Below are positions 46,179-58,591 of a stretch of DNA of 64,000 nucleotides, piece after piece. The translations under genes were made by a program, and so were the position numbers. Source of the DNA: Adineta vaga (lineage: Eukaryota > Rotifera); NCBI GenBank assembly GCA_021613535.1, contig CP075494.1, positions 16,368,001-16,432,000 of the forward strand, written 5' to 3'. Every line of letters begins with the position of its first letter. The first letter of the stretch is position 1. The notes under the pieces are model-generated. The model worked only from the letters and a program-made list of their open reading frames with translations, was not told the origin of the DNA and ran no database searches.

Positions 46179-49100
46179 TCAAGGATTAGCAAGTCCATAA
46201 ACATCTGCAGCACTCAGTTCTCGTGAATAAACACGAAATTCATCCAAATATCCATTAAAAACTGTTGATTTAATCGATAATCTATTACATGTCGTACCAT
46301 TAAGTGCATTTCCTAATGTTAAAATATTAATTTGTCCCGATGCTCCATAAGACATTGAACTAGTTGTACTATAATATATTCCATTAATATATAGCTGAAG
46401 TCCATTTTTTGATGAATAAGTTGTAGTAATATGTGTCCAAATATTTGTTTGTAAAATAGGTCCAACAATTTCTTTTCCACTCGAAAACCAATTAATAACA
46501 ATAAGTTCACCAGTTAATCGAAATCCCATAAGAGTAGTACACCATCCGTTTCCATTTGTTTGCGTTGAGAGATGAACAAGAATTCCTCCATTTATTGATG
46601 TTGGCTTAACCCACAAAGATATTGAATACGAACTATTAGAAATTCCAAGAAGAACAAATCCAGAAATTTGATAAAAAGATAAATTTGAATTAAAACTTAA
46701 AGCTTGATTAACTTTCCCGGAAACTAAAGTGACATCATTCACTGTTGAAATTAATCCAAGTGGACCTGAATCATTAAATGGTATATTATCAAATGAATGC
46801 CACGTTGTTAATGTAGCATCTGTAAGAATTTCTATATCAGTTTTGATTCTCATATTTAATTCAACGTTATCAATATAACTAAACAAAAGAAAAAAGAAAA
46901 AGATTCTTTTTTCATAACCACAAAACAATATTTTACCCATGAAAACATTGATATACACTAAAATCATCTAAATATGCTCCAATAATTATTGAACCATTAG
47001 TACCTAAATATGGTCCAGCTGAACTACGACGACAATCTTTATAACCATTTAAATAAATATTTTGTGATCGTAATCTATAATCATAAACAAAAGCAACATG
47101 ATACCAAGTATTTATTGATAATGTTGTTGCACATGAAAGATTATCATCATAAAATCCCATATATAAACGATTATTTAGAATGGCTAAATGTAATAAACGA
47201 TCTTTTGCTGGTGAATCATGTTGAGAAAATAATCCATAACTCATCGTATCATTTAATAAGATTGGATAAATCCACATTTCTACTGTAAAACTAACATTAG
47301 CAAAGTTTTTCAATGTTGATATTGATATATATTGTGTATTATTACGAACAAGTTTTAATGCATATCCATTACCATCAATACTTGATGATATATAACTAGC
47401 AGAATTGACAATTGTTCCATTTAAATTTAATAAACTATCAAGTGTATTATTATCAAATTTCCATAAACTAGATGAACTATATGTATAATAAATTGTACCT
47501 AAATAATATTAATAAAAAAAAAACGTTTTAATTCTGTTTTAAAAAAATTCTACAAAACAAACTTTGAGCTAATTGAGCAATTTCATTGTATGATAATTCA
47601 CGAGAAAAGATTTTCAATTCATCAATCTTTCCTCGAAATTGTGAAGGAATAATTTGTGTTGTATTAATTGAACAATTATTTATTGAAATTGAATTTCCAA
47701 TAATAATTGTATTGAATTGATCATTCGCTAAATAACTATAATCATTATCATATCCATTTATAAATAATCCATTAAGAAATAATTGTATACCATTTAAATT
47801 TGAATATGTTATTACAATATGTGTCCATTGATTTAATAAAATGATTCCAGATGAATATGTTATTGAATAAATTCCATTTGTACCCTTTATTTGAATTGTT
47901 AAATGACTTGAAGAATCATAACCAATCATTGGTATACACGATGACAGGGAATTAATCTAATTATAATAGAAATTAAAATAAAGAATAGAAAAAGAATTAA
48001 GAATTTTACTTGAAGAATTGTTCCATTATTAATAAATGGATAAATCCATAAGGAAAATGAAAAAGAATAATTTGATAAACCAAGATAATATAAATTATTT
48101 ATTTGAAAATAAGATAAATTTGTTGAATTAATTAATAATGATTGATTAAATCGACCTTGTAAATCAAATGTTGTTGAAATAAATGTTGTATTTATCATTT
48201 GATTTGGTCCATTATCATTATATGAATTATCAAATGGAAAATAAACAACAAGTGTTGCTTCATCAAGTAATTCATTTGCAGATTTAATACCTTTAAAAAA
48301 TGTTAATTTATCAATAAAACCATTTTGAGGTGTAATTACATTAACAACTGGTATTGCACCGATAGTTAATGAATTTGCATTACCATGGAATGGAGAATTA
48401 GGAACTCGACTTCCATCAAGAATTCCATTTAAATAAACAAATTGTTTTGATAAAATTGGATCATGTATAAAAGCAACGTGATACCATTGATTGAAATTTA
48501 AAAGTGTATTTCCTATTAAATCATCACTAAAATAACCAAGAAGAAGTTTTGTATTAAATATCCCCATTTGAAAACACATATCTTTATAAAAAGCTGGACA
48601 ATAAATAAATAATGGAAAATAAGCATTTGATGGAAGTGTATTTGGTAACCATATCCATGCTGATACAGTAACACGTATTGAACTTAAATTAAAATCTTTA
48701 TTTATAATCATATAACTATTTGCTGTAAAACGAATTGCACTTCCATAACCAGCATAACCCGGTGACATCCATGTGACATTTATTGTATTAAATAATAGTC
48801 CATTGTAATTACCATAAACATCATTGAAATTTCCATCGAATAACCATTGAATATTACCGGTTGGATCTAGGAGATTTTATTCAATTTTGAAAAAAAAACA
48901 ATTTAAAAGGATAATATTCTAAAGTATCTAACAAAAAATAATTGATGTACAACTAACCTGATATTGGTGGTGTTTGCACCGTGTTTACTTTTATAAATTT
49001 TTGGATACGATGATTATCAAAATCTCCAATATACATATTCATTGCAGAATCAAATGCAATACCTCTTGGAAGGTTTAATTGTGTGGCACTGTTACCAGCG

Positions 49101-51964
49101 ACACCAGTTCCAGCAATGGTGATACCAGTTCTACTATTCGCACAAAATAATTGTACTCTATGGTTATTGTGATCAACAACATATATGTTTGAATAAGAAT
49201 CAATCTTAATACCCATTGGTTGATTTAAAAGAGTAGAATTAGAACCTGGTACACCTGGTGTGCCAGCAATGAAAACACCTGAACTAGCACCAGGAGTCCA
49301 TCGTATTACTGAATGTCCATTCATATTTGTTATAAATAGATCATTGCTTACAGATGGTAAAGAATGAATACCCCATGGTTGATTCAATGATGTGTTTTGA
49401 TTATAAGTTCCAGTTCCACCTGCGATTATAGTGCCATTAGTACCCCCAGTTGAATTCGTCGAATAGCCCATGATTCGATGAGACCCATAGTCAGCAATGA
49501 AAATATATCTATCTGCAGCATCAAAAGTAAGGTATCGTGGTGTATTGAATTGATTCAATGCAGATGAAGCTATTCCAGTTACACCAGCAATAGTTTGTCC
49601 ATTTCTTGATCCATTACTAAACTTTTGGATACGATGATTGAAAGCATCGGTTACATATAAATTGCCATATCTATCGACATAAACATCATTGGGATAAGAA
49701 AGCTGCAAACTATTCGATCCTGATGATTGATATAATCCAACTATGATTGTTGCATTTATAGCATCTTTTAATAGTTTCCATATAACAAAACTACTATCCT
49801 CATCTACAGAATACAAATTATCATTTAAGTCAACAAATAACCCTGACGCTTTTATATTTGATGGGAAACCAGTAACAGTAATGCCTGTTGTATTCCAACG
49901 TAAATCACCAAATGCGCCTAAAAATGATATAAATTATAAAACTGTAAAATGTTGTTGCCTAGTTTATAGAACAATTACATTGAACAATGTAACAAAACTT
50001 TATTAAACAAAACACAGCACTTTATTTTGATAAACTTTTGCTACATAAATTTTTTTCTCTCTCGATTATTAGAATATTTTTCTGAATTAAGCTGAGTTTA
50101 ATTCAGAGATCACAAAAAATGAGTTCAATTGAGTTGCCCAGCTCTGTGCTCTTCTCATTACCCACAGGACCTCTACGTTGATATTTACCCGTCGTGTATC
50201 AACAAATCCTCACACCCTTCTTTCTCGCCCTGTCTTAACTAGTGTAAGCATTCAGGTCGTCACTCAGCACGCATTACCTGTCTTCAACACGTCCTTCTCT
50301 TCCACACTGAGACCCCTCCTATATCTCATTTCGCGTCATGCACCAGGTCTTTTTTTAGAACTTTTCGCATCTCTCCATTAGTTACTTCCTACTGGTCTTG
50401 TCTCGCTATATGCATGCGACATACAGCTCTGTTTCTTTCAAAATTCACTACTACCATCCCGCTGCAACTCCAGTCCCGCGGTAGATCTGCCTATTCTTAG
50501 ACGCTCGCTGCAAGTCATTCTCTAATTTATAAACTTCACTTCGACGCCATACAGTTAGAGTAGTCATTTCAGTCTAGATTCAGTTTTTTTGAGAACCCAA
50601 CGCAGGCATTGCAATTGTGCATCTTGGATGCAGACACCCACACCCGGTTCTTCAAAGTTCCAGGAAAAAACGTGGAACTGACAGTTTTCGAGGCTAGATA
50701 CATTCTCACTAAATCTACTTCCTTCACCCACCTCCCCCTTATCTCTTCGAAGTGGCAACCCCCTCTCGGTCTTCCTCTAGACCTAGGCAAGCATTGTGGA
50801 AAGTTTGGTGACATTAGCTATTATAGTGACTAAATGCATAGCGAACAAACAAACAGACAGACAAACTTTCTTCTTTATATATATAGATTCTACTGTCTCT
50901 TTACTCACATGGATTTGTGATCATAGTTGCTGTAGTAGTAGTAGTAGTGGTAGTGGTAGTCGTACTGGTACTGGTAGTGGCAGTGGTAGTCGTACTGGTA
51001 CTGGTACTGGTACTGGTAGTGGCAGTTGCAGTGGTAGTCGTACTGGTACTGGTAGTGGCAGTTGCAGTGGTAGTCGTACTGGTACTGGTAGTGGCAGTTG
51101 CAGTGGTAGTCGTACTGGTACTGGTAGTGGCAGTGCTAATGGCAGTGCTAGTGGTAGTCGTAGTGGTAGTACTGAAACTTGTAATCATTGAAGTTGTTGT
51201 TGATGTTGATTCTGTCGAAGTTGGTTCTATAATAATAAAAACAACATATTTAAACTTATCTCACATCTATAATACAGAGGGTGAGGGTGAGTATCCTACT
51301 TCTGAACTGTCCTTACTTCCGTATAACTGAACAAGATCAGTGCGAAGACATAGTAATAGCTGAATACTTTGCAGATCGAATCAAAGGAGTTAATCGAAAT
51401 TGGATGAAATTTCACTCAGGCTTCTCTATTGTATCAAACAACATAGGATAGGTTAGGCTCAGAGACCGGCGGGACGGGACAAATAAGCGAAAGACGCGGA
51501 GCGGGACGGGATAATTAGAAGCTATTAGCACGGGATGCGGGACGGGACAGAAAAATCCTTGTCCCGCCGGTCTCTGATTAGGCTGATAAATACTTTATAT
51601 TTTTCTAAAATCTATTATAATCATACTAGCCTGGTGGAAATCGTGTTCCACTTATAACACTCATACTAGTCGCATCCACATCGACTAACATATTTCCATT
51701 TTGATTCAGTATATCATCGAATAATTTACAGTTCGAAGTTGATCGATAAAAAGTTGCCGCATTGCATTGCCTTTGAACTAAACAAGCTACTTGACAACTG
51801 AGAACATTTGTTGTAATAATATTAATGTACGGTAAACATGTTGTGTTAGCACATTGAAACTTGAAATTAATCATCAAAGACATTTTCATTGATTGTGTAT
51901 TTGCTTCTGCTGATTTTATGACAATCGCAAAGATCAACCAAGAATAAATTCTGCTTAAAGTCAT
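46179..51964 (-). CDS. Secreted PAN-like/mucin linker/NHL/LamG protein
   Basis: Seven exons on the minus strand: 51631..51964, 50909..51226, 48958..49917, 48010..48866, 47563..47956, 46937..47498, 46179..46878. All phases agree; the total is 1374 residues. Exon 1 (334 nt, as in the gene at 11345) gives a signal peptide and PAN-like Cys module. Its donor is GC (CCAG|GCTAGT). Exon 2 is a ~100-residue Thr/Ser mucin-like linker. Exon 3 holds six NHL blades (LYVTDAFNHRIQKF, IYVVDHNNHRVQLF, MYIGDFDNHRIQKF). Exons 4-7 carry about four LamG/ConA-like domains, each with SLWV/EMWIYP, WYHVAFVYD or WTHIVITYS and LDEFRVYSRELS motifs. Intron 1 holds a hAT-like MITE; intron 2 (~1 kb) holds a GC-richer insertion. 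Likely an extracellular glycan- or protein-binding protein. ATG 51964 is chosen over an upstream TTG. Confidence 0.85.
50100..50860. other. GC-richer island within intron 2
   Basis: About 760 bp that is clearly richer in C and T (runs such as CCTCCCCCTTATCTC) than the AT-rich surroundings, inside intron 2 of the PAN/NHL/LamG gene. ORFs exist on both strands but none is recognised. Probably an insertion of foreign or mobile origin. No clear TIR or tail was identified; the right edge has a repetitive CAAACAAACAGACAGACAAA run. Confidence 0.5.
51277..51291 (+). repeat. Single degenerate telomere-like arm
   Basis: GAGGGTGAGGGTGAG in intron 1 of the PAN/NHL/LamG gene. No facing arm. Confidence 0.35.
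51460..51576. mobile_element. hAT-like MITE
   Basis: 117 bp. It starts CAGAGACCGGCGGGACGGGA and ends TTGTCCCGCCGGTCTCTG. The 16-bp terminal inverted repeats match perfectly (CAGAGACCGGCGGGAC). It is flanked by an 8-bp near-duplication, GTTAGGCT on the left and ATTAGGCT on the right, as hAT transposases make. Internal GGGACGGGA repeats. Non-coding; in intron 1 of the PAN/NHL/LamG gene. Confidence 0.85.
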
Positions 51965-54755
51965 TATAAATCGAACTGTAAATTGATGAACTGGATATAA
52001 TTCACCCAAAAATAAAAGAGAAAATAGTTTGTTAACTACTATATATTATTATTTTTTCTCTCTTCTCTCTTTTCAGTGAAGTGTATCTTTTTTTTCTCGA
52101 GCTCTTTCATCAATCTAACAGACTGTAGTGATGAATTTTTTATTACAAAAGAAAAAGAGAAATTTGCCATATGGATAGGCGATTTTTCTGTGTTTATATG
52201 TTGTTTTTAGTAACAACAATATCTTCTCTCGTAAGACGGCATATATTCATCCAGTCGTTCTTTGTCGTTTTCCATCTTCCTTTCTGTTTTTTTTAAACGA
52301 TAGAAACAAAGAAAGTTCTTAAAACACTTCTGTATATTGTAATTAACATAATACAAACTACGTTATAACATGAAAAAAAACTATCTGAATAATAGATGAT
52401 GGTAACAAACGCAAAACTTTTTGTGAATAGAAAGCAGCAGCATATGTATAGTGCAATAGAAAAACTAACAAATAAAATCAATGACGTCTTTCCTTTTCCT
52501 TATATTTTGTTCAAAAAAAAAATAGAAAATGTTCTTTGCCATTTTTTGCATAACTCATATAATAATTATAGAACACATATTTCAAAAAGTTCTTGCAAAT
52601 ATTTTCCAATTTGAAACATTGTAACAGAGAAACAACCCATCAAATGCTCGATCGACATTAATTTCGGTTAAATTTTCCTAGAATTTCGCTTCGTTATTAT
52701 ACGCTCAAGATTATTCACGATTTTGCAAAAAATGAATGATGTCTATGAATATATATCCTATTTTGTGAATAACATTTTTTTCACTTATTTATTTATAGGA
52801 CAAAAATTTTGGTCAAACAAAGTTAATTTAAACTTACTTCACTAATTTTTTTCCGAGAAAATAAACCATAGAATATATATTTTATCTCACATGGAATTCT
52901 CTACAAACTCATTGTGAAATGTATTTCTATAGCAAGCAGAGAAAAAAAACTAGACGAATATTATTTTACATATATGATCTACTCAACTTTCAAAAGCTAA
53001 CGATCGTTTTTTTAATAAAATGATTAGATTTTGCATTGTTTGTTTTAAAAGTAAGGTGTATAGAAGGTGTAGCATGAAAAGCTCTACAATTGGTGATAAA
53101 CAGTCTATTTATCTCTCATTATTAAAATAAGCAAAATCCTATGCGATCAAAAAATGATGTCACTCGGACAATTTGAAATTGGTTGCACACGATGCTGTTC
53201 ATTTATAAAATCAGATTTTCAATGGAACATGTAGAGCTTTTCACTGGACACCTTAGCATATACTTTGATTTTAAAATAAATGTTTTTAGCAGTTATAAAA
53301 GACACCTAAGCATTAACCCTCGCGGTTGGACACGTGCTGGGTAGGAAAGTTGAGTACATTATATATGTAAAGTAATCTTCGTCTAGTTTTTTTTCTTCGC
53401 TTGCTGTAAAAATACGTTTCACAGTGAATTTGTAGAGAATTTGACGGCGCGTCGTTTGGTAAAAGAATCAGTTTCAACGATAAAACAACAAAGAAGTTAT
53501 ACTGAAAATACAGAGACCATCATTATTTATGGCCCACCCGTTATATCTTATTTCGTATAATTGCTTCAGTTTTTGATTCAGTAGGAATGTCGAGCATTAA
53601 TTATCATTATAGTATGTGATGACACTATCGTCCTGGAAATGATAAACTTAAAATAAAATTCAAATAAATAATGAAAATTTAAACAAAATTAAAGATTTTG
53701 TTCGAATTGAAGTACAAGATCAAATATTATTATATAATTCAAATCAAATGAAAATAGCTAATAACTTTTGAGATTATTTGTTGATTTGGAATGAAAGTGT
53801 TATTGGGAATCGGTTCGATTTACGTTCGAATATTGTAATTGCTCTCTTTTGGCGATGATGGCGACAGTAGTCGGTGTATAGTTAGTGTTTTTTTTTCGTA
53901 TTTCATCGTTTGTCACGTTCTGTTTTTGTGTATTAAATTGTGTTGTGTTGTAATGATAATGCACTCTTTTCGTGTGTTGTGTTGTGTATAATGCATTGCT
54001 GGATTATTTTTGCATGGTTTGGATATCCTCCGTGTATTTTGAAAAGAAAGGATATCCCCTAAGGAATGAGATAGTGAGTAATGGTTGGAAAAATATCATG
54101 GGAAATTGTTTGTTGTTTTTACTTCCGTGCATCATATTTGTGTTTCTGTATTAGTGATAATTGCACTGTTTATTTCAATAGTGTATTATATCGTAAGTAA
54201 GAATAGAATTTGAAAATAGTGTTGTTTTATGGTGTTTTGTTTATTTTATAAAGTAAAGGTAAAGTAATACCCACCCATAATTTAGATAATATTTTAGATT
54301 AGACAGTTATTGATTTGAAATCACTTATAGTTTACATATTTTTCACTGTCAATATAGACTGAAGTCATATACGTAATTCAAGTTCAATAGTAGAAGAAAA
54401 AACTGACACATATATAATCTTGTCTACCAGATTGATTATTAATCTATAAATATGTTTTTGATAGGTTAATTGTGACATTTCTGTCTATGCAAATATTATA
54501 CATGAGAAAAATAATCGTAAATAAACTAGCGTTTTCTTATCGGTTATTGCGTTTATGAAATGTCGCTAAAAGTTGGAACTAAAATCAAATTCAAAAACTA
54601 GGAGGTTTAACAGCTTTGGTTGCAAACTAATACGATGCAGAGTTCTGTTTAAGAATAAATTCAAAATGATTAACTTTTTTTTCCAGAAGTGTTTGTTTAA
54701 GAAAATATCGTACTAAGTAAAATCGTCATTGATTTATATATTAAGTCAACACACA
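51965..54755. other. Gene-poor region with one TIR element
   Basis: About 2.8 kb with no supported gene. The inverted-repeat element at 53064-53254 is the only structure seen. Short ORFs (60-70 codons) show no motifs. Confidence 0.45.
53064..53254. mobile_element. Putative MITE with 24-bp inverted ends
   Basis: AAGGTGTAGCATGAAAAGCT (plus CTAC) at 53064 faces GTAGAGCTTTTCACTGGACA (plus CCTT) at 53231. 20 of 24 positions match after inversion. Adjacent TTTTAAAA motifs lie outside both ends, so the element may extend to about 53040-53275. No coding capacity. Confidence 0.55.
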
Positions 54756-56248
54756 ATGTCACTCATAAAGATTCCAGTGCACTTTAAACAAACCGGTGAA
54801 ATATTTGACGTAGAAGTTTCTCCACAATCTACGCCTACTGATATTATTAAAAACGTCTGTGCAAGAAGCGTAATTACAGATAAGATTGATTGGCATGACT
54901 ATTATCTCACTCTCAATAATACCGAGCTTCTAGATGATCACCAAACGCTGCAAGAGAACAGCGTCTTCCGAACAACAAATCCTCAATTTCAACAACGTCT
55001 AAAAACATCCATACTTGAAAGAATAATTAGCCATACTCTACAAAATTTTCGCAGAATTAAGACTGAAACAGTGATCCAGTCACAAACACCAATCAATAAT
55101 ATTCAATTCAGAGAAGTAGCCGAGACATCGCCAAGGTAAGCAGCGATAGAGTTTCTCCTTACGCGATTAGTATACATTTTTGAATTTTAACGATAATTAT
55201 TTTCTCTTAATATGTTATACTTTCTAGTTTAACGACTGGTACATTACAAGCTGGCATAGTAAGAAGACCACCCCCACCCATTCCGCCAAAGCCTTCTTAT
55301 TCAATCAAACCCAACCCAGTGCTGACACCGACACTTTCAGAAAAAAGAGTGTTAAGTCCTCCACAAGCACCATCAGCTGATACGCATCGAGTTTCAATCA
55401 TTTCAGAAAATTTAGCTAGCACTTACGGACAGATAACATCTAATATTACAGACATTGTAAATGCCGTTACTCGTGATCCTGTTGTACGTAGAGAGATTTC
55501 TAATGCGTTCAAAGAAATTAATATTATTTTATGTGGTTCAGCAAGAGTTGGAAAAAGTACATTGGTTAATGCCATATGTGAAGAATTACTGGCTAAAACT
55601 AGTTCTGGACTTGATTCGTGTACACAGACAATTTCACGTTATATTCTGAAACGTACTGTGGAAACCGATGATGGTACCATAGAATATCATTACAACTTCT
55701 GGGATACTCCAGGATTCGAAAATTGGAATCAAAGCGACATTTCGAAAAACTTAGAGACTATCTTAAAGAAACCTAAATCGGATATACTCTGCATGATCTA
55801 TTGTGCATCACCAGGTTCATTCGCTAATCTCCAACAACTAGATTGGTTCTTAAACGAATGTATGAAAAAACAAATCTTTTGTGCTCTTGTCTGCACAAAC
55901 AAATGGGGTGGACAAAAAGAACAACGGGACGCTGTCATGGTAGATTTTCAACGTTTATTGACAAAATACCACAATAAAACTCGAGAAGATGATGGCGTCA
56001 TCGTCTTTGGAAATGTTGGATTGTGTACAGCAGTGAATAGTCAAAGATACGAAGATGAAGAGGCAGGCAAAGTTTTTGAGCAATCCGGTGTGGATCAACT
56101 TATTTTGAGTATTATGGAATCACTCGATGCCGAAAAAGTAGCTCAGTGGTGCATACTAACGTTCAAGAATAAATCGTTCTGGAAGCAACTTTTTAATTTT
56201 CCTAAACGTTTGGGAGATTTTATAGCCAGCTTACCGCGTCGAAAGTAA
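54756..56248 (+). CDS. GTPase with ubiquitin-like N-terminus (Era/AIG1-type G domain)
   Basis: Exons 54756..55135 and 55228..56248, phase 2, donor GTAAGC, acceptor CTAG; 466 residues from ATG 54756. Residues about 4-75 look like a ubiquitin-like/RA beta-grasp domain (IPVHFKQTGEIFDVEV, DDHQTLQENSVF). A proline-rich linker follows (RRPPPPIPPKP). The G domain starts near residue 200: G1 GSARVGKSTL, G3 DTPG (FWDTPGFENW), G4-like TNKW. The Asp of NKxD is replaced (NKWG), so guanine specificity is uncertain. Immune-type AIG1/GIMAP or septin-like relatives are possible; I cannot choose between them. No membrane segment. Intact frame. Confidence 0.8.
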
Positions 56249-56764
56249 CTGAAAAATCACAAGTCATCATTCAAGTTCATTACTAGCACTCACAATCTTT
56301 TTAAAGTCTATCAGTGAAACAATGCTTCCTTTCAAAAGTACTTTGTAACCCTAAACTGGTGTGCAGAGTCTATGCAACAATAACTAATTCTTTTTTCCCT
56401 ATGTTTGCATCAATCATAAATTAATCAAGTATTTTTATTAAGTCGATATATTTCTGGTTAAAGAGGCATTACTACTTGATTAGTTTATTTTATTCATAGC
56501 AAGGCAAATCTAACATTCTTCATTATAGACCATTAAGAAATTCGACATCTCAAAAATAAGTTTGAAGAGAAAGAAACACAACATTTAGCAGATGCATTGC
56601 GAAACAGTAAATTAAATCTTGTTGTCTGTTTTCTGATATAATTATGTACAATTCCTTACATATAGACACTTCGCGATATCAATTCAAAGAATTCGAAATA
56701 TTTCATAATTTCCAGATTTTACAATTTCATGATAAACATTCATAATAAAATAGAAATTATAGGA
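56249..56764. other. Intergenic with LRR relic
   Basis: Contains a small decayed LRR fragment (56525-56620). Otherwise AT-rich with no gene. Confidence 0.5.
56525..56620 (+). pseudogene. Decayed LRR fragment
   Basis: After a TATAG acceptor-like site, split frames read KKFDIS and then NKFEEKETQHLADALRNSK, the tail of an RNI-type LRR (compare AQYLADALRVNT at 38-39 kb). A frameshift separates the halves. Confidence 0.45.
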
Positions 56765-57060
56765 TCATTTACTTCTAGTATATTCAATACGACAGAGACA
56801 TCCATTACCATCGTCACTAATCAACAAACTACCATTCTTCATTTCAAGTATACCAACTGGTCGATCGAGTGTTCGAGTTCCTGTCCAATCAACTAAGAAT
56901 TCATAGAGAAAATCTTCATAGTAGCCCAAAAGTCGATTATCATTTCCAAATGGCACGAAGACTATCATGTATAGCCTGTTCCTGGTAGTCGATTCCAAGA
57001 ATCGTGCATAGCTACAAACGCTCCATTGCGATAGCAACTAGGAAAATGTTGACCATGCTA
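56765..57060 (-). pseudogene. Sorbosone/glucose dehydrogenase-like C-terminal fragment
   Basis: The minus strand reads CYRNGAFVAMHDSWNRLPGT, shifts frame near 56966, and continues VFVPFGNDNRLLGYYEDFL, RPVGILEMKNGSLLISDDGN and CRIEY to the stop at 56765. This is the C-terminal part of PQQ-dependent sugar (L-sorbosone type) dehydrogenases, usually periplasmic or secreted in bacteria and fungi. The 5' side ends at hairpin element 13 (57062); the rest of the enzyme is absent. The frameshift and truncation make it non-functional. Confidence 0.75.
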
Positions 57061-57061
57061 G

Positions 57062-57096
57062 AGGGTGTGGGTGAATACAAGAGACACCACACCCTT
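57062..57096. repeat. Telomere-like hairpin element 13 (short)
   Basis: AGGGTGTGGGTGAATACAAG is followed by AGACACCACACCCTT, the shortest copy. It abuts the truncated sugar dehydrogenase on its left. Confidence 0.8.
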
Positions 57097-58333
57097 GGTA
57101 TGGTAACAAAATCGTTGCATTTCTCTCATCACTGACACACTCATCATCCTCAGCCTTGATAACAAAAAAAAATGGGATGAGACAAATGCAATAGCTGATT
57201 GAACACAACAAGAACCACTCCCAATCAATACATGAGTTGTCCCATCTCTTTCTTCTACTGGGTAACTCAATGAACATCTGTGGAATTCTATCTGCGCTTC
57301 GCACAGAAACAAAGATAAGTACACAAAATAATCGAGTATGGTCTAGCGGACAACTTACAGCGTCCTCGACCACCTCTAGATATGTTATCGATTGCTGTTC
57401 GCTGAAGAAAAGTTGCGCAATTGTCTATTATCCGTCATCATCTCATGTAAAGTAAAAAGATACCTTGCGTGATCGAAAGAGCATATGTTACAAGTAGAAT
57501 TTGACAACAAAAACTTTTAAGTATCGGTACTATTTAGACCCGCTGTTAGGTATCGTCTGCTTGGTCTATTTAGCCAGCTTAACACTCTTCCTTATTTTCT
57601 AGAAGGTAGAATCCTTGTTTTAATATATCTAATTATGTTTCCTGAGCATGAACCGTCCGTTGTGCAATAATGAGTGCTTTTTAGGAGAGGAAGTAGAAGA
57701 AAATAATAGACGACTGTGGTCAATTCGAAGTATTTTCAGGTTGCCAGGTTTTATCTGCGTACTCAGTCGGTCACTTTTCATTGGCTTGTTGTCGATTTAA
57801 CAAAAAAACTCGTCAATGTCATAGAGATGAGTGAGCCACCACCGGTAAAAGAACTGCAATTCTAACCGAGAGAAACATTACATTGATTCGAAAATCAAAT
57901 ATGTAAAAGTAAATTCTCTTTTAGGCAGTAGTCTGAGTTAGTAACAAGGCTGCTAATCCTTCTGATTTTCTTCTTTGCTTACAAGAGAACATCTCGAAGT
58001 GTTGACTCGAGCTGAAGGTTGATATTATGTGGGTATGATACGCTAAGTACCCTGATGTCAACTATCAAACAATTATCGGCTAAGGCCCGTTCACTGAGAA
58101 ACTATAATTATAACATTTTCACGCCATGCGGTACACTTATACCTCTACATACAGGTTTTTTGACTACCGTAGTTTTTTATTTGAATTTTCGGGGAATAGG
58201 AATTTACCATGCTCTCGTTCATTCACATCAATAAATGCTTTATGAATAACCTAAAATTAGCAAATAAAACCAGCAAAAGCTTCTCTACCAAACAATATTC
58301 TACTTTGTTGATAAATAAACCAAATTCATCATC
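57097..58333. other. Intergenic
   Basis: No supported gene. Overlapping ORFs on both strands at 57.04-57.46 kb lack motifs and run through the hairpin. Confidence 0.4.
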
Positions 58334-58414
58334 TTATTTATTAAAAATACCACTAAAATCTGCTTGATTTTCATCAAATATATTTTTCACTCCAAGTTGT
58401 TCTAAAACAGTTTT
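58334..58414 (-). pseudogene. Serpin fragment truncated at a hairpin element
   Basis: 26 codons read KTVLEQLGVKNIFDENQADF, SGIFNK and stop (58334..58336), matching the serpin segment that usually reads LxxLGMxDxFxxxxADFSGI. The 5' side ends at hairpin 14 and no other serpin part was found. Short, but the motif is distinctive. Confidence 0.65.
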
Positions 58415-58472
58415 GGGTGAGGGTGAGAGTGTTTAGTATATTTATTCATCAATCCCACGCACACCCCACCCT
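58415..58472. repeat. Telomere-like hairpin element 14
   Basis: GGGTGAGGGTGAGAGTG, an AT spacer, then CCCACGCACACCCCACCCTG. Arms are degenerate. It abuts the serpin fragment. Confidence 0.7.
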
Positions 58473-58591
58473 GGTAAAATTTATAAATTTCGTTAGAAGT
58501 AAAACAAAGTTAAGGCATGAGTTCAAATATGTTCTATATTTACAAATTGCTTTAGAAAACTATACGCAAAACATTTACAACGGTTAATTTA

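Noticed and set aside
50917-51330. Plus-strand Val/Leu-rich and Gly/Ser-rich ORFs
   Set aside because: Antisense readings of the Thr/Ser linker exon, which is in phase with its neighbours on the minus strand.
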